A stretch of 64,000 nt of DNA from Aptenodytes patagonicus (GCF_965638725.1 NC_134962.1:6703501-6767500); one strand, 5' to 3'. Shown: positions 1 through 11,849, counted from the stretch's first letter. Numbers and translations: made by a program. Notes: generated by a model from the sequence alone, not told the origin.

Positions 1-430
1 CGCCGCGCAGGGGCGCTCGGGGCGCGTAGTCCGGCACCGCGCCCGCCCGGGCACCCGCCGCGGCCCTGCCGGCCGGCGGCCCGGCCCTGGGGCCGCGGGG
101 GTCGGCGGTCCGTCCCCCTGCGGCCACGGGCCCCGGGCGCTGCCCCCCGCCCAGCAGCGGATCTGCCTCGAACCGCGGCCGGCTTGCCCCACAGGGAGGG
201 GCCCCGCAGGCGGAGCGGCCCCTGCCCCCGCGGGCATCGGGACCCCCCGCTGGGCCCTGCAGACCACCCCGGGGAGACGGGGTCCCCCGCGGCCAGCCCC
301 TCAGTCTGAGCCCGGCCCAGACTACACGTCCCGGCGGCTCCCGAGGAGCAGCTACAACCCCCGCGGGCCCGGGGGAAGCGGGTGGGGGAAGGCGAGGGGA
401 CTGCTCCTGCGGGAGCCCGCCAAAGAAAAC
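1..430. promoter_or_regulatory. CpG island at left edge, candidate RBM38 promoter
   Basis: The first 430 bases are extremely GC-rich with dense CpG and change abruptly to ordinary AT-rich DNA near 430. Around 319-331 the sequence contains ACTACACGTCCC, which resembles the ACTACAA(T/C)TCCC core of ZNF143-type promoter elements. In vertebrates RBM38 lies next to RAE1 on the same strand, so a minus-strand RBM38 promoter is the natural reading. I searched both strands for the RBM38 RRM start and found none, so the gene assignment is synteny-based inference; the CpG island itself is directly visible. Confidence 0.6.
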
Positions 431-850
431 CGCCTCGAAAGAGGGGTTTTTTTCATCCCTCCTTCTCTCTTTTCAATTGCGTAATGATCTCAACCGCAAG
501 CGTTTAATCCCTGGCAGGTTCGGACACAGGGACAAAGCCATCAAGCAGTTTGCCAGCCTTTGTGGCACGCCAGGTAGCAAAAGCATGTTAGGAAGCCAAG
601 GCAGGAGGAAGGGATGGTCTTGAACCAAGTCAAGAAGGAGGAACAGCCAGGGGTTTAGAAACTGAACAGAGATCCAAAAGTATCTTTCTTAAGCAGGTTC
701 CTAAGCTTCCTGCTTCTCCACTGGACACAGGGACAACATCTATCGGTGCAGCCTGCCTCTGTGGCACAGACAGGGATGCATTATTCCCATTTCCACTGGT
801 GGTCAGCAATGGGGTTCCTCTCCACTGTCCCGCTTTTGCATTTTCATAAA

Positions 851-1005
851 ATCATAGAATAGCAGGTTGGAAGGGACCTCGAGGATCATCTGGTCCAACC
901 TTTCTTGGCAAAAGCACAGTCTAGACAAGATGGCTCAGCACCCTGTCCAGCTGAATCTTAAAAGTGTCCAGTGTTCCCTCTAAGGGTGGGCAGCTTCTAC
1001 AAGCA
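851..1005 (-). mobile_element. CR1 LINE 3' fragment (degenerate)
   Basis: Starts with ATCATAGAAT, followed by the GGTTGGAAGGGACCT and TGGTCCAACC blocks typical of the 3' untranslated end of avian CR1, read in reverse complement. The copy is strongly 5'-truncated and diverges beyond recognition after about 1,000. Confidence 0.8.
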
Positions 1006-4000
1006 AGGCTGTGAAACACCACTGCCTTTGATCTGACCTGCAGTTTTCAGGCCTGACCTAGGAAAGGTGCGATTCAAAGCTGGGAGTTTAGTTACTGTAG
1101 TGCAGCCCCATATCCATTTCATGTTCTCCTCCATTCATAACTGCAGGAAAACAAAAGGAGAAAAGCTACTCGGTTCCTCAAAATGCACCCTTGGAAAACA
1201 CTCCAATGGTGGAGTGCTTGCAATGCTTTAATGCCCCCTGCTCCAACATCGGTTAGGGTCTGGGGTGTGGGAGGGGGTCCTAGAAAGCATTTTCCATTCA
1301 GTTTCCATCACCCAGATACTCATCAGCCAGAACCTCAAGAACTGCCCCTGTGCCTTCGGTTTATCTTGCCTCTACAGGGTCATCATTTTGCAAAGAAAGA
1401 GAGATTTTTTGCCACATGATAAATGCAGAGGTAACATTTTAGCAAAAAAGCCAGTGAAGTTCTAAATCACCATCTACTTTGGCTTCTATACAGCAGGTTC
1501 AGACTCTGGAGACATTTTTCTTTTACGGAGCCCACAGAGAAAAGCCAGTTATTTCAAGAGAAAGGAATGCATTAATGTCTGCACTCCATAGTTATTCATT
1601 AATATTTTTCTTGCACTGCTTCCATAGTTCTAAACACCCTATGCTTCATAAAAGAAAAAAAAAAAGCCAAGGAAAGCCATTAAGCTTTTCATTCCTAAAG
1701 CACCAGACTTCAAGACTAGGACACGTTTCCATTGATTAATGTGGAAGAAAGATGGAGCTGGGCCAGCAGCACCCAACATCACTGCAACATTAACAGCCTT
1801 CTGCAAAAGGGACAGTCACGTGGGAATCCTTGGAGTCTTTGTGTTGTTTTATGCAGTGATGTGTGTATATGCAGCCATTAGCTGTCCCTGGTCCTTCCCA
1901 ACAGCAAGCCCAGAATACACCTTTGGGGTCGGAATACAGCCAGAGGCCGGGGCCTCTCCACCACTGAGTCATACCCCTTCTGTCTGCATGACTTCCACCA
2001 CAAACTGCACATCAGCTGCTTCCTGGGCAGCCTGAGCTGATGACAACCCAGTTGGCATTCAGTCGCTGTCCTTTTACAGAGCTTCATTCTGCTCCAAATG
2101 ATGGCAAAGATTCAAATCATCCAAATAGACTCCGGCTCCTCTGCAAGAAGGCAAGGCTCACAGACTTCTCAAAAGCTACCAGAAGTATCTCAGTTCTCGA
2201 TGCTTACACTGGTCAGGGGGAGAAAAACATCACATACTCTTCAAACACGAGCCCCACATCTCTCAAAGGAGGAATCCCAGTTTCTCTTCTTTCCTAGAGG
2301 CAGGAACAGAAGTTCTTTTACAGGCAGAACAGAACAAGAAAGAAATTAGGGCTAAACCTGTACTTAGTGAGCACTGCAAACCCCACAGTACCACTGGCGT
2401 GGCTGGGGGGAGTGTGCATTTGTTTTGCCACACCCTGGAAAGCAGGACGGGAAATGAAATCTCCTGTCTCATGGTACAACTATTATAAGCACAGGGTTTA
2501 ATGAGCTGTTACCACAAACACAGCGGGAAAGAGAAGAGAAAGCAAGTAAGGCAACTTTACGTGAGTTAACTTTTTTTTACATTTTTTTTCCTCGTTCTTG
2601 GGATAAGCAGTCATCCTCCCCAAAACACCAACAGATTAAATCCAGCCACCAGATCAAAACTGCAGGAGCTTGGCAGAGCTAGTTTGCTGACACCTTCCTG
2701 TGCTTTTACTACAATGGTAAGAGTGCCTGAGAAGAGTGTGTTTCAAGTTTCTCTGGTCAAAGAGAGCTCCAGCAGAGATAGGTGTATCTCAAAGTACAAA
2801 GGTGCCTTAGGGAATGCTGGACAATGCTTAGCACAAATCCGAGAGCAGACTGCAAGCAAAAAGGGGAACACAGATCTGATAAGTGCTATTGTAGGGCTGT
2901 ATTTAGTTCTTTGTATTTATTAAGAAATAAAACTACACTGGTCAATCAGTGAGGAGCTTGGAGAAACGTCATCTTTAGCAGTAGTGTACAACCATCCACA
3001 TTCTTAATGTATAGGATTTGTATTGCAAATCCAGAGCATCCTATTGGGAAAATTAATTTTGTGGTAATTCAACATAGTTAAGAGAACTCACTGGCTTTTT
3101 ACTTACACGTTAATATATTCCTTGAGGCTTATGCAAAACTGATACACAAAGGCTCCTTCTGGTGGACTTCAGCAGCATTATCCAAGATGTGAAATGGAGC
3201 AGCTGCAGATCACCAAACCAAGTGTCCTGGATTCCATTGAAAATCTTAAAGAGGCGGCACTGCAAGACCACCCAGGTACAGAACCTCATAGAAATTGTCC
3301 CTGTCTAAAGGAAGAAAAACAAATTATGGCAGAGGGAGTTGTACCTCTGGGAGCGCAAGAACAGGAAAAGAGTAGCAAATTCATTGCAGGGGAAAAGTTA
3401 ACCCTGTTTCTTGCCCTCTGCAAAGCCGCAAAGTCTTTTCTGTTCTTGTCCCGCCCTTGGCAGCGAGGGGTAGCATGAATGTCAGCGAAGCTCTGTGGTG
3501 CTGTCCTTGCATACTCATCTGAGCATTTCCCTTTCTTCCCCTGGTGTCTTTGGGAGAATTGTGTTGAGACATCCCAGGTCTGATCTGAAAGCCATTGAAG
3601 AATCTCCCTCATTTTTTACGAAACTGATGGGCTTTATTTTTAAAATGGAGCAGGGCTACTGTGGAGCTCTGACCTTTTTTGGTTTCTGCTGCTGCTTAGC
3701 TCAGACTTCATTGCTGTAGGGCAGTGCCCTTGGGTTTTGTCATGGATACCCGCTTACTGGTTATTGCAACAACAGTAGATGAAACACCCCTCTTAGAAGC
3801 TCCGCAGTTAAAAAAGTTAGCTGGAGAGCAAGGGACTTACTGTGGGAACTGTTTGGTTTGTTAGTTTTACTAATGCTCAGTCTGGATGCTGGCCACCAGC
3901 TAGGCTGCGAACAGTAGCGTAGCTGGGAGATCTTGAGGGAAGCTGCATTCAGTGGCATTTGGTTTAGGTTATAGCAGGAAATTCTGCATCTGGGCCTTTT

Positions 4001-4810
4001 GTCTCAGATTTTCTGCTTTGATGCCCTGAACACGCCATGTCCATTGCTTAACTCAGAGCTGCTGCTGCAACAAGAATTAAAAAATAAAAATTCTTCCTCT
4101 TCGGGCCACTTGTAACAAAATGTTTGAGTAGAGGATGCTCCTAATCAGGTCTCCTTTTTGAATAGGCTTTTGCTTCAGCAGGAATCTTCCCATAGGACTA
4201 TTTCCTCTTCTGAAATATTTCAGAACTGGGGATGCTGAGTAAGCTCTATTTCCTTTGCTGGCTACGCTAGTTACATAGAAGCAGACCATCAGGTCTAGTG
4301 GTCACAGAATGATCTGTTTTAATGATGTAAGTAACCTGCAATAAAAGAACATAATAGGATGCCACATGGATGTGGACATTGATAACTCTGGGATTGAGAA
4401 AAGCAACAGATGGAACACCTGACTGGACCACAAACATTTTGGAGAGACAGTACTGAAAGGTCATTAAAAGACTACTTCTCCAAACTTTCCCGCCCTCCCA
4501 CTTGATATCCCTTCACAAATGAAAGTTGTGTGTCTGTGCGAAGACTAAGGACAAACTGAATCATGGTAACGGCTAACAAGATTCCCTAAAAATAAAACAG
4601 AGGCTAGCGGAGAGAAATTGCAGAGCTCATAACTGCATGGAGGATCTTGCCACAGGAAGGCAGAACTGCAATGCAAGCCTTGGATATAAGTCTGGATTAA
4701 AATACAGGCAGAAGAGGAATAACGGCCAATGAAACTAAGAGGCTGTGCCATCACATTGCTCATACACCTGCAACTACCAGCAAGGAGAACTTCTATATTC
4801 AGGAGTGTTG
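1006..4810. other. Non-coding stretch, no gene recognised
   Basis: AT-rich unique-looking DNA. The short open frames here (longest about 100 codons) lack recognisable domains or consistent splice sites. Nothing else supportable is seen. Confidence 0.5.
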
Positions 4811-4820
4811 TGCTTTGTTC

Positions 4821-4826
4821 TTTATT
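4821..4826 (-). terminator. Possible polyadenylation signal (AATAAA, minus strand)
   Basis: AATAAA on the minus strand about 470 nt beyond the stop of the open frame at 5,298-5,674. It would serve as the 3' end of the unrecognised minus-strand unit if that unit is real. Such a hexamer is common by chance in AT-rich DNA. Confidence 0.2.
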
Positions 4827-4856
4827 GATGGTATGTGTCCAGAACTTGCTATTTCT

Positions 4857-4872
4857 CCCCCCCCCCCCCCCC
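4857..4872. repeat. Homopolymer C16 (G16 on minus)
   Basis: Sixteen consecutive C, followed by GGG. A slippage-prone homopolymer that could form a G-quadruplex when the minus strand is single-stranded. Confidence 0.9.
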
Positions 4873-5297
4873 GGGTCCTGCACTTCCCAGGACCAAAGGA
4901 CAGTGTTAGAAATCAAAGTCCACTGGATGGTAAACTACTTTCAATTGCTACTGCTGGGTGCTGCCACTGTCAGAGCTTCCTTTGCTCCTACCAGGAGATG
5001 TGTTGTAGCAGTAAGAGTCCATGCAGCTCACACTGCTACCATCACCATTTCCGATGAGTTTCTTGGAGACTAGGCTCAGCTGCAACACAGTAGCTTGGCA
5101 CTTTTTCTTCCACGTGCTCTTGTGCTGAGCATGCACATCACAGCATGTCACAGGGGAAGAATGAAAGGTGCTTCAAGTGGACTAGTGGTGAACATGTGCT
5201 GCAGCGCACCTTGAGTAGTCAAACCTACATTCATCAGTGCTGGTATCAGCAAACTGGTACTGGTTACTCTGCTCTTGGGGAATTTCTCATCCATGAT

Positions 5298-5674
5298 CTA
5301 CGATGTGTTGTTTATCACAGGTAGCCTCCTGGGAGTTGCGTGTGTAAATGTCCCAGTCAACCAGACTATACCCAGTCTTGGCAAAGCATGCTGGGGAGCT
5401 GGAATGACAACGCACTGAGGATGCGGTAGATCTGGTTGGGCCTGCCAACTGGGGATTGTCACAGTCTGACAGCAGGGAGCTGGGCTGGCTTTCTGAGTGA
5501 TGAAAATACTGTCCTTGATTAGGATGGTGACTTGTTTTCTGGCATTGTTGGCATCTATACCAAATCGTTCTGTCATCATCAGTATTGTAATGTCTTGGCC
5601 TAGAGCAATGGTAACCCTTGCCTTTCCTGTGACCTTGGGGATGATTGCTCTTTGGCCTATTAGTGAATTAACTA
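5298..5674 (-). CDS. Unrecognised open frame, possible last exon
   Basis: A 124-codon open frame ending in a stop at 5,298, preceded by a good acceptor (CTTTTCAG, ending at 5,675). It begins with 2 bases of a split codon. The conceptual product contains VVNSLIGQRAIIPKVTGKAR, then MMTERFGIDANN and ILIKDSIFITQ, so alternating basic and hydrophobic runs with no cysteine pattern or motif I recognise. Its phase matches the upstream candidate exon at 6,022-6,079, which leaves one base (G + TA = Val). It may be a real lineage-specific exon, a gene relic or chance. I cannot name a family. Confidence 0.22.
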
Positions 5675-6021
5675 CTGAAAAGTGCTGTGATATTCATATT
5701 ACAACTAAATTATGCAACAAATCCATGAAACCTTTCACTAGCTGATTTCAGTTTCTTCTTTACTTTGTAGGAGAAGACAGGAAAGGGATGATAAAGGTTA
5801 GAAACAGAAAAGGAACAGGACAAAGCGAACAACTCGTGTCTGTTTCTGGACCAGAAGTTTCTATCCAGATTTTCTACCACAACTCCTCCACTGATAGTAA
5901 GTAATGGTGAACAGAAGCTGTAAGATAGAGCAGTCCATTTTCCTGTTATTGACAGCATTAGGTGATGTCAGAACAACACTTAGTATGTAGGCCAAAATAC
6001 CGCCCATTTCCTCATGTTTAC

Positions 6022-6079
6022 CTTTGGCAATGCCATGGAGGAAGACTCTCTTCAGGAACGGGCTCAGGTATCCCCAAAT
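6022..6079 (-). CDS. Unrecognised 58-nt candidate exon
   Basis: Flanked by a strong acceptor (TGCCCTGCCTTTCAG) and a donor (AAAG|GTAAAC). In one frame it reads IWGYLSPFLKRVFLHGIAK and leaves one base that joins in phase to the open frame at 5,298-5,674. One alternative frame is also open, so coding status is unproven. No family is recognised. Confidence 0.2.
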
Positions 6080-6584
6080 CTGAAAGGCAGGGCAGGGCAT
6101 GGGGAGAAGGGAGAGAAAGATGAAGAGACAAAACCACTAGTCATCATCTGCTAAACACAACCTCCAATAAAGATATTGTTCTTTTCCTGAATTTCTGCAC
6201 AAATTCTGGCTCTTTTTAATGGAAATATTGTCCCAGCTTTCTCAGGCTGGGATTTAATTATTGAACAAAAGGGTTTTCCTCCCTGAAAAAGTTTTTTAGA
6301 AAAACATTCAATTTGAGTCAAACTGCAACGCTTACATCTCAAAATAGTTCAAGAAATGTTTTCACTGTTTCAATTTTATGTTGTACTTTGGGAAAATATT
6401 AATTGCAACTTCATACTTTTCTTAGCATTTTGAAAACCATAAGCTACATTTTAAAATGAGCAAGAAATCATTTTGTATTCTTTAAAGGAAGTAGAAAATT
6501 TCAGGCATTTTTAAACAGCATTAATAATTTATCCCCCCCCTTTTTGTTGAGCTGTTATGTTAAAACTAGGTGGTATTCTCTGAT

Positions 6585-6814
6585 TTAAAAAAAAGAAAAC
6601 GCCAGAAGGTTCCTAACAATCTCTGCCTGAGCTGCCAGGGCCACATTCCATGACCTTTTCATGGGACTGCACGTGACACTGGTAGCACAAACTGAGCAGG
6701 AACTGTCCACCCACTCCAATGAGGGAATGGTCAGGACACAGAAGAACATTAAACAAGATGTCTCAGCTCTGGGACATACAACACAGTTGTACGGGCAAGA
6801 GGGATTCTTAACAG
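6585..6814 (-). other. 75-codon cysteine-rich open frame behind an acceptor
   Basis: After an acceptor-like CTTTTCTTTAG ending at 6,815, one frame is open for 75 codons to a TAA at 6,585-6,587. It includes NPSCPYNCVVCPRAE and later WNVALAAQAEIV. No family is recognised. It lacks a clear donor that would join it to the neighbouring candidate exon at 6,022-6,079, so it is weaker than that one. Confidence 0.12.
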
Positions 6815-8038
6815 CTAAAGAAAAGTGAATTCAGAGCTGGAACACATGGATAGCACTGGGTCAGACCTCAGGTGGGCCCTTTCTATCCAACTTCCCACAG
6901 GGGAGCATACCCAGGTCTCACCCATCTGGATCGCCTCCTTAATCTGGTGGTGTCCTCTTCTGCAGGTTGCTGTATTTTAGACCTTACTAACACAGACCCT
7001 TCTGTCTTGTCACATCCAATGAGATAAATAATCCATCTACTCTGGTATCACCCTTCCAATTTCTGATACTTTTAGAAGGTATTTAATGCTCACAATGAAC
7101 CTGGCCAAGTGCAGAATACCATACACACACAAAAAAAACCCCCAGATGATTGGCATGCTATGTAATTAACCTTCTTTAAAGGTTTAGTTAGAAACTCTTA
7201 GAGCCTTCTAGTTACCTTGCATACTCTATTCAAACACAAGGCAGCAAAGATTCATCGCAGTGGCTCTGAACAGGATATGAACACAATTGAACTGTCAAGA
7301 CATCAAAACAACATATTGGCACCGGATACAAAATCTATATCCATGGAGCCTGGAAAGGTATTTAAAAAGAAAAACACAGTTACCTGGCCTGAAATCTGGG
7401 CAGAATGATTCCAGCTTCTACATGATTTCAAAAGGGCTAAAACGTGCCTTTTACAAAAAACTCAGTTACCACACTGCCACAGAAGGGCAGCACAGTCACA
7501 GACTGCAAGGGTCAAAGCTCACTCAGGTGATGCCATCCAGTTCCTTACAGTACAACACCCATGTCCCAGTTGGCTGGAGCATCGCAGTCATTGCTGATGA
7601 CGAAAAGCCATCAATAGCTCAACAGGCAATTGCCAGCAACATGATGTCCCCAACGTTGCAGCAGGACAATGATATCAGCTGAACATGACAACTGAAACAT
7701 AGGCAGGCCATTTCCTGCTAAATCACACAGACCAGTTACTACATCATGCTTTTAGTTAGTGGATAAGCATATAGAGAAGAGCATAAGACAATAAAGAGGG
7801 TATATATTACATGCATTCTCAGAAAGACAGAAAAAGATTGACAGATCAGTTGATCTGTATTTTTGAAGTAAAGTCAAGCTTGTGAATGAAGCATATGGAT
7901 TGGTACTAGATCAGGAAAACTATTCTGCTTCTGGGAGTATTGTTTTCCTTTTGCCAGACTGGGGGTGCCAAGGCCAGTCCTACTTCAAAGGACGTTTTCA
8001 TCAGCCTACAAGAAGAAAAACAACTCCTGTTTCCTTAC

Positions 8039-8173
8039 CAGAAGGGCAGCTTTGACAGCACTGTCCATGAAGATAAGGAGGCCTAGTAAGAGCAAGATAG
8101 TAGCAAGTAGGTTCTCAGATGACTGCGTGATAGGAAAGTTACTATTGGGGAACTTTTCCCTGGGCCAAGCCAT
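8039..8173 (-). CDS. Candidate first coding exon with membrane segment
   Basis: An ATG in a fair Kozak context (AACATGG) opens 45 codons that end exactly at a good donor (CTTCTG|GTAAGG). The product starts MAWPREKFPN and from about residue 20 carries a hydrophobic run (LLATILLLLGLLIF) typical of an uncleaved signal or signal anchor. About 410 bp upstream lies an ERV LTR whose TATA box points this way. I found no clean, stop-free next exon: the segments at 7.2-7.7 kb carry stops in the phases I tried. Options are an unknown small membrane protein, a decayed gene, or coincidence. Without splicing, the frame would end 12 codons later. Confidence 0.25.
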
Positions 8174-8581
8174 GTTCAGAATAGTCTGGAGAGTTCAGTC
8201 ATCTTCTCTTTCATTTCCTCACTGCTGCTGGCAGGACCACCAAAGAAAGGTGCTCAGATGATGAACTGGATGACCTAAGCTATTGTGAAAGACATAGATC
8301 AGCATTACAGAATGACTTGAACTGCATCACACAGCCCATGGTTGAACAAAAGCTCGATAGGAGAAGGGTTCAATCAAAAAGGTTTTGCTAAGCTGTTCTC
8401 TTTTAATAGACATTTCCCATCTTTCTGTGTTTTTCTGAAAAGCTGTTTCAGTCCAGTGAATGTGTTTTTGAAAAGCTACATACTAATGTTCAAAGTCTGA
8501 CAACATTCAACAGATGTAAAAGTTGTTCTTTACAAATATATAGGTACTGTTCCATAAATTAAACATTAATGCATAAACAAC

Positions 8582-9121
8582 TGTTGTGGTTTAACCCGGC
8601 AGGCAGCTAAACACCACACAGCCATTTGCTCACTTCCCCCCCCCAGTGGGATGGGGGAGAGAATCGGAAAAAAAAAATAAATTCGTGGGTTGAGATAAAG
8701 ACAGTTTAATAGGACAAAAAAGGAAGAGAAAATAATAATAATAATAATGATAAAAGAATATACAAAATAAGCGATGCACAATGCAATTGCTCACCACCCA
8801 CTGACTGATGCCCAGCCAGTCCCCGAGCAGCGGTCACCACCCCCCGGCCAACTCCCCCCAGTTTATATACTGAACATCATGTCATATGGTATGGAATATC
8901 CCCTTTGGCCAGTCTGGGTCAGCTGTCCTGGCTGTGCCCCCTCCCAGCTTCTCGCTGGCAGGGCATGGGAAGCTGAAAAGTCCTTGACTAGTGTAAGCAC
9001 TGCTTAGCAACAACTAAAACACCGGTGTGTTATCAACATTATTCTCATCCTAAATCCAAAACACAGCACTGTACCAGCTACTAGGAAGAAAATTAACTCT
9101 ATCCCAGCTGAAATCAGGACA
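8582..9121 (-). mobile_element. Solo ERV LTR (ERVL-like), minus orientation
   Basis: Bounded by TGTTGTGGTTTAACCC at the plus-strand left end and CAGGACA at the right, so TG...CA in the minus reading. It is flanked by the 5-bp target duplication ACAAC at 8,577-8,581 and 9,122-9,126. A TATA box (minus TATATAAAC, around 8,861-8,868) and an (AAT)n tract at about 8,731-8,750 lie inside. I recognise it as a common LTR of non-galliform birds. No internal retroviral sequence is attached, so it is a solo LTR produced by LTR-LTR recombination. The clean target duplication and intact ends suggest a relatively young insertion. Confidence 0.9.
8860..8869 (-). promoter_or_regulatory. TATA box of the LTR promoter
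   Basis: Minus-strand AGTATATAAACTG inside the LTR, about two fifths of the way from its 5' end. Transcription would start some 30 nt lower and proceed toward 8,173. Confidence 0.5.
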
Positions 9122-9126
9122 ACAAC

Positions 9127-11100
9127 CAATTACTGTCTGCAACCCTGCTGCTTTAGACCATGAATGAACATTATGTAGAAAAAGGAGACCTCCGAGGAAA
9201 AGAGTCAGATGTCTGCAGAAAGCAATTACCTGTCAGTAAGTGATATCTGTCCTTTTGAGTCCATATAAATCCCACTCTGTGTTACAGCAGGAGCATGGCA
9301 GGCAGCTGCCCTTCCAAAGAAAAAAAGATTGTATTTTAGCTCTGGTTTTAATCATTTGAGAATAGTTTGAGCTACTGCATTATTTCTGCACTTTACTGAG
9401 CACAATAATCATGGTCTATTCTAAATAAAATGTATCTCCCTTTGTTGTAGATTAGTTGTTGTATTATAGGCTAGCAGAGAAAGATGACTGAACCAGTTGA
9501 TGGTAGCTCAGAAAAGGACATTTGAACTTACACCTTTCTGGGAGATGGCACAACTGTGATTAAATACCTTGGGAGGGTTTGAAGAAAATCCGTTACTTGA
9601 GTTTTGCTTCATAGTGTTCCCAGGAACTGAACATTATCATTTTCCTTATCTGGTCCAGCAAACCAAAGAATGCAGCACTACTAATGATTTGCGTTTAAGA
9701 AATATTAATGACAGAAAGCATTCAGTATCAAACTACAAAGCATTTGTTAATACACAATAAAGTAAGGAGAGACTTAACTGACCTGGGTATTTAACAGGCA
9801 GTTTCCAGCATTTTTCTATTACTGCAGCAAACTCATTATTGGATCTCAGCACATACAAACTTCACACGTATAAAGCAGTTATTGCCTGCAAAAGATATAC
9901 TGGACAGTAAAGGGTAAACTTTCCCTATTCACAGTTAAGAGCATTACCTTAATCTTTTATCTAGGGCTGCTTTTCAGTGGCACTCGATACAGGAGCTATA
10001 CGAAACACTTCCTTGAATACATAAAGCCAGAGATTGAGTTACACATGATTGAAGATCTATGCCGCTAGTAAGACAAAAGCTCCTATATTACCTGGAACAT
10101 GCCTGCTAAATTATTAAAGTGTCTCTTCAAACTGAATATATTCACTGGATAATTAGTCAACAGAAGAAAACGGTCTCTCTTTACAAAGCTAACGTTGACA
10201 GGTATTGTATCTTTCATGCACTGTAACAAAAAGTATTTGCAGAACTGATGCAACACAAACATTTGGAATTACTCTGGCAATGCACAAGTGTTCCCGAGGC
10301 ACATGGCCCCCTTTGTGATATTGCTTCAGTCTCGTATTACCTTACAAGCAAGTCCTAAACAGTGTGAATTCCTTTTACCTAATGTAGCACTATCCCCATT
10401 TCAGAAGCAGGTAAATGGTACAAATAAATGGAGGCTTGCTTTGCATTTGAGGAATGAGTCTGATCAAACTGAAATAGGTTATCTGTAAGCCTGACTCCAG
10501 CCCTGTGCTGTGCTAGCCTCTGCTGATGTGTCAAGTGGGACCTACCAAGGGCAGTGCAGACAGATCACTGCCACTTTTAATTCATAACGCTTGTAGTTGT
10601 GATATCCCAGTGTGCCACTCCAGCGGCTGTATTCTCATGAGCTTGTTTCCTGCTGCAGATTCTTGGGAACAGAGGCTACTCCATATGTACACAGAACATA
10701 CCGCACAATGAAAGTATAGCGTCTCTCTGCTGAAACCATCGCAGCCAGCCAGCTGACGTTATTTCGTTTATTCTGACCTGGCAAGGGAAGAACAGTGGCA
10801 GTTTCCACACTTAAAATGGCTATCCTATTGCTGAGAGCAGTAGGATGGTCTCTGTACTGCCTGTATATAAACCTAAGCTTACCTGGAAAGAAGAATAGAT
10901 GGCTTTCAGCTGTTTGAACATGAGCTGTAGGATGAAATACACAGTTCTACCAACTCCAACTCACAGCCTGAGGTGTGCGAAGACGACATTCTGTCAATGC
11001 AGATACCACTGGGTTTCTTACTTTTAAACTATGCCTGTCACCCAACACTAAGGGGACAGACAGGTTCTTTTAGGGATCCTCAGCAGAATGATGATGGCAC
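9127..11100. other. Non-coding stretch, nothing recognised
   Basis: AT-rich unique DNA between two LTR-like repeats. No exon, RNA gene or repeat is supportable. Confidence 0.5.
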
Positions 11101-11104
11101 TAAA

Positions 11105-11840
11105 TTGTTGTTATGGATAAAGCTTTATTTTCTTAACAGGGTATTATGATTAGCATAGCACAGAATTTATGATTAAAATGGCACAGGATTTCTACAAGCA
11201 GAATCAATGCAGTACAATCTATAAGTAGCGTAATACAGAATTTATAATACAACTTAACTTACAATTTCTAATCACCTGGACCCTCTGCAGATCGGGTCAG
11301 ATCTTAATACATGGTTTGCTGTATCAATATACAATCATAATCTAGACTTGAAAAATCATATAAAAGAATACGAGTCACTCACTCAGTCCTCAGAGGAAGC
11401 AGACGAGGATGGAGGCATCCCTGGCCACCGAGAGGTCGTGGGTCTCACTGTCCAGCAGCAGTTTGGGTCCAAGTTCCCCGCTTAGGGCTCCTAACTGCTT
11501 CATTTTATAGACAGCGCTGTGTGTGCTGTTACACTTCCCTGTTCTGTGACGGGGTCATCAACAACACCTGGCTGGCCGGGTGCCCGGGACCTTCAAGGCC
11601 AGCAAGGAAGGGAGTAATCGGCCTGGCGCCCAGGAATCTCGAGGCCAGCAGGGAGGGGAAGAAGAAATCTGTTTGGTTTGTCTACTTGGTTCACAGGACC
11701 TTCAGGGCCTGATAATGAGGGAAAGGGAATGAATACACCACCCGCTCGGTCACAGAGAATGGCTGCTTGCCTTATAAAATGGCGTTAGTTATGCTAACCA
11801 CATTACCAGTGGTTGGGAGCAGGGGCTACCGGTCACATAT
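11105..11840 (-). mobile_element. LTR-like interspersed repeat (probable solo LTR)
   Basis: Base composition and structure differ from the flanks. On the minus strand there is a TATAAAA at 11,503-11,509 and, about 380 nt further on, an AATAAAGCT (11,121-11,129) followed by an ACAACA end near 11,105. The upstream part (11,560-11,660) contains two imperfect copies of a roughly 45-bp GC-rich unit built around AAGGCCAGCA and GAGGCCAGCA, as in LTR U3 enhancers. The part between has two copies of CACAGAATTTAT-like sequence. I could not find a convincing target duplication, and the exact 5' end is uncertain. Confidence 0.45.
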
Positions 11841-11849
11841 GCCCCAGGG

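Noticed and set aside
6840-6960. Sequence resembling the 'GGGTCAGACC...' part of an old CR1, or a small exon reading RGHHQIKEAIQM
   Set aside because: Too short and ambiguous to assign to either.
7185-7274. Possible exon with donor GCAAG|GTAACT on the minus strand
   Set aside because: All three frames between the best acceptor and this donor contain stops.
7287-7682. 131-codon plus-strand open frame
   Set aside because: No domain; lies over the region where minus-strand splice-like segments were examined. Treated as chance.
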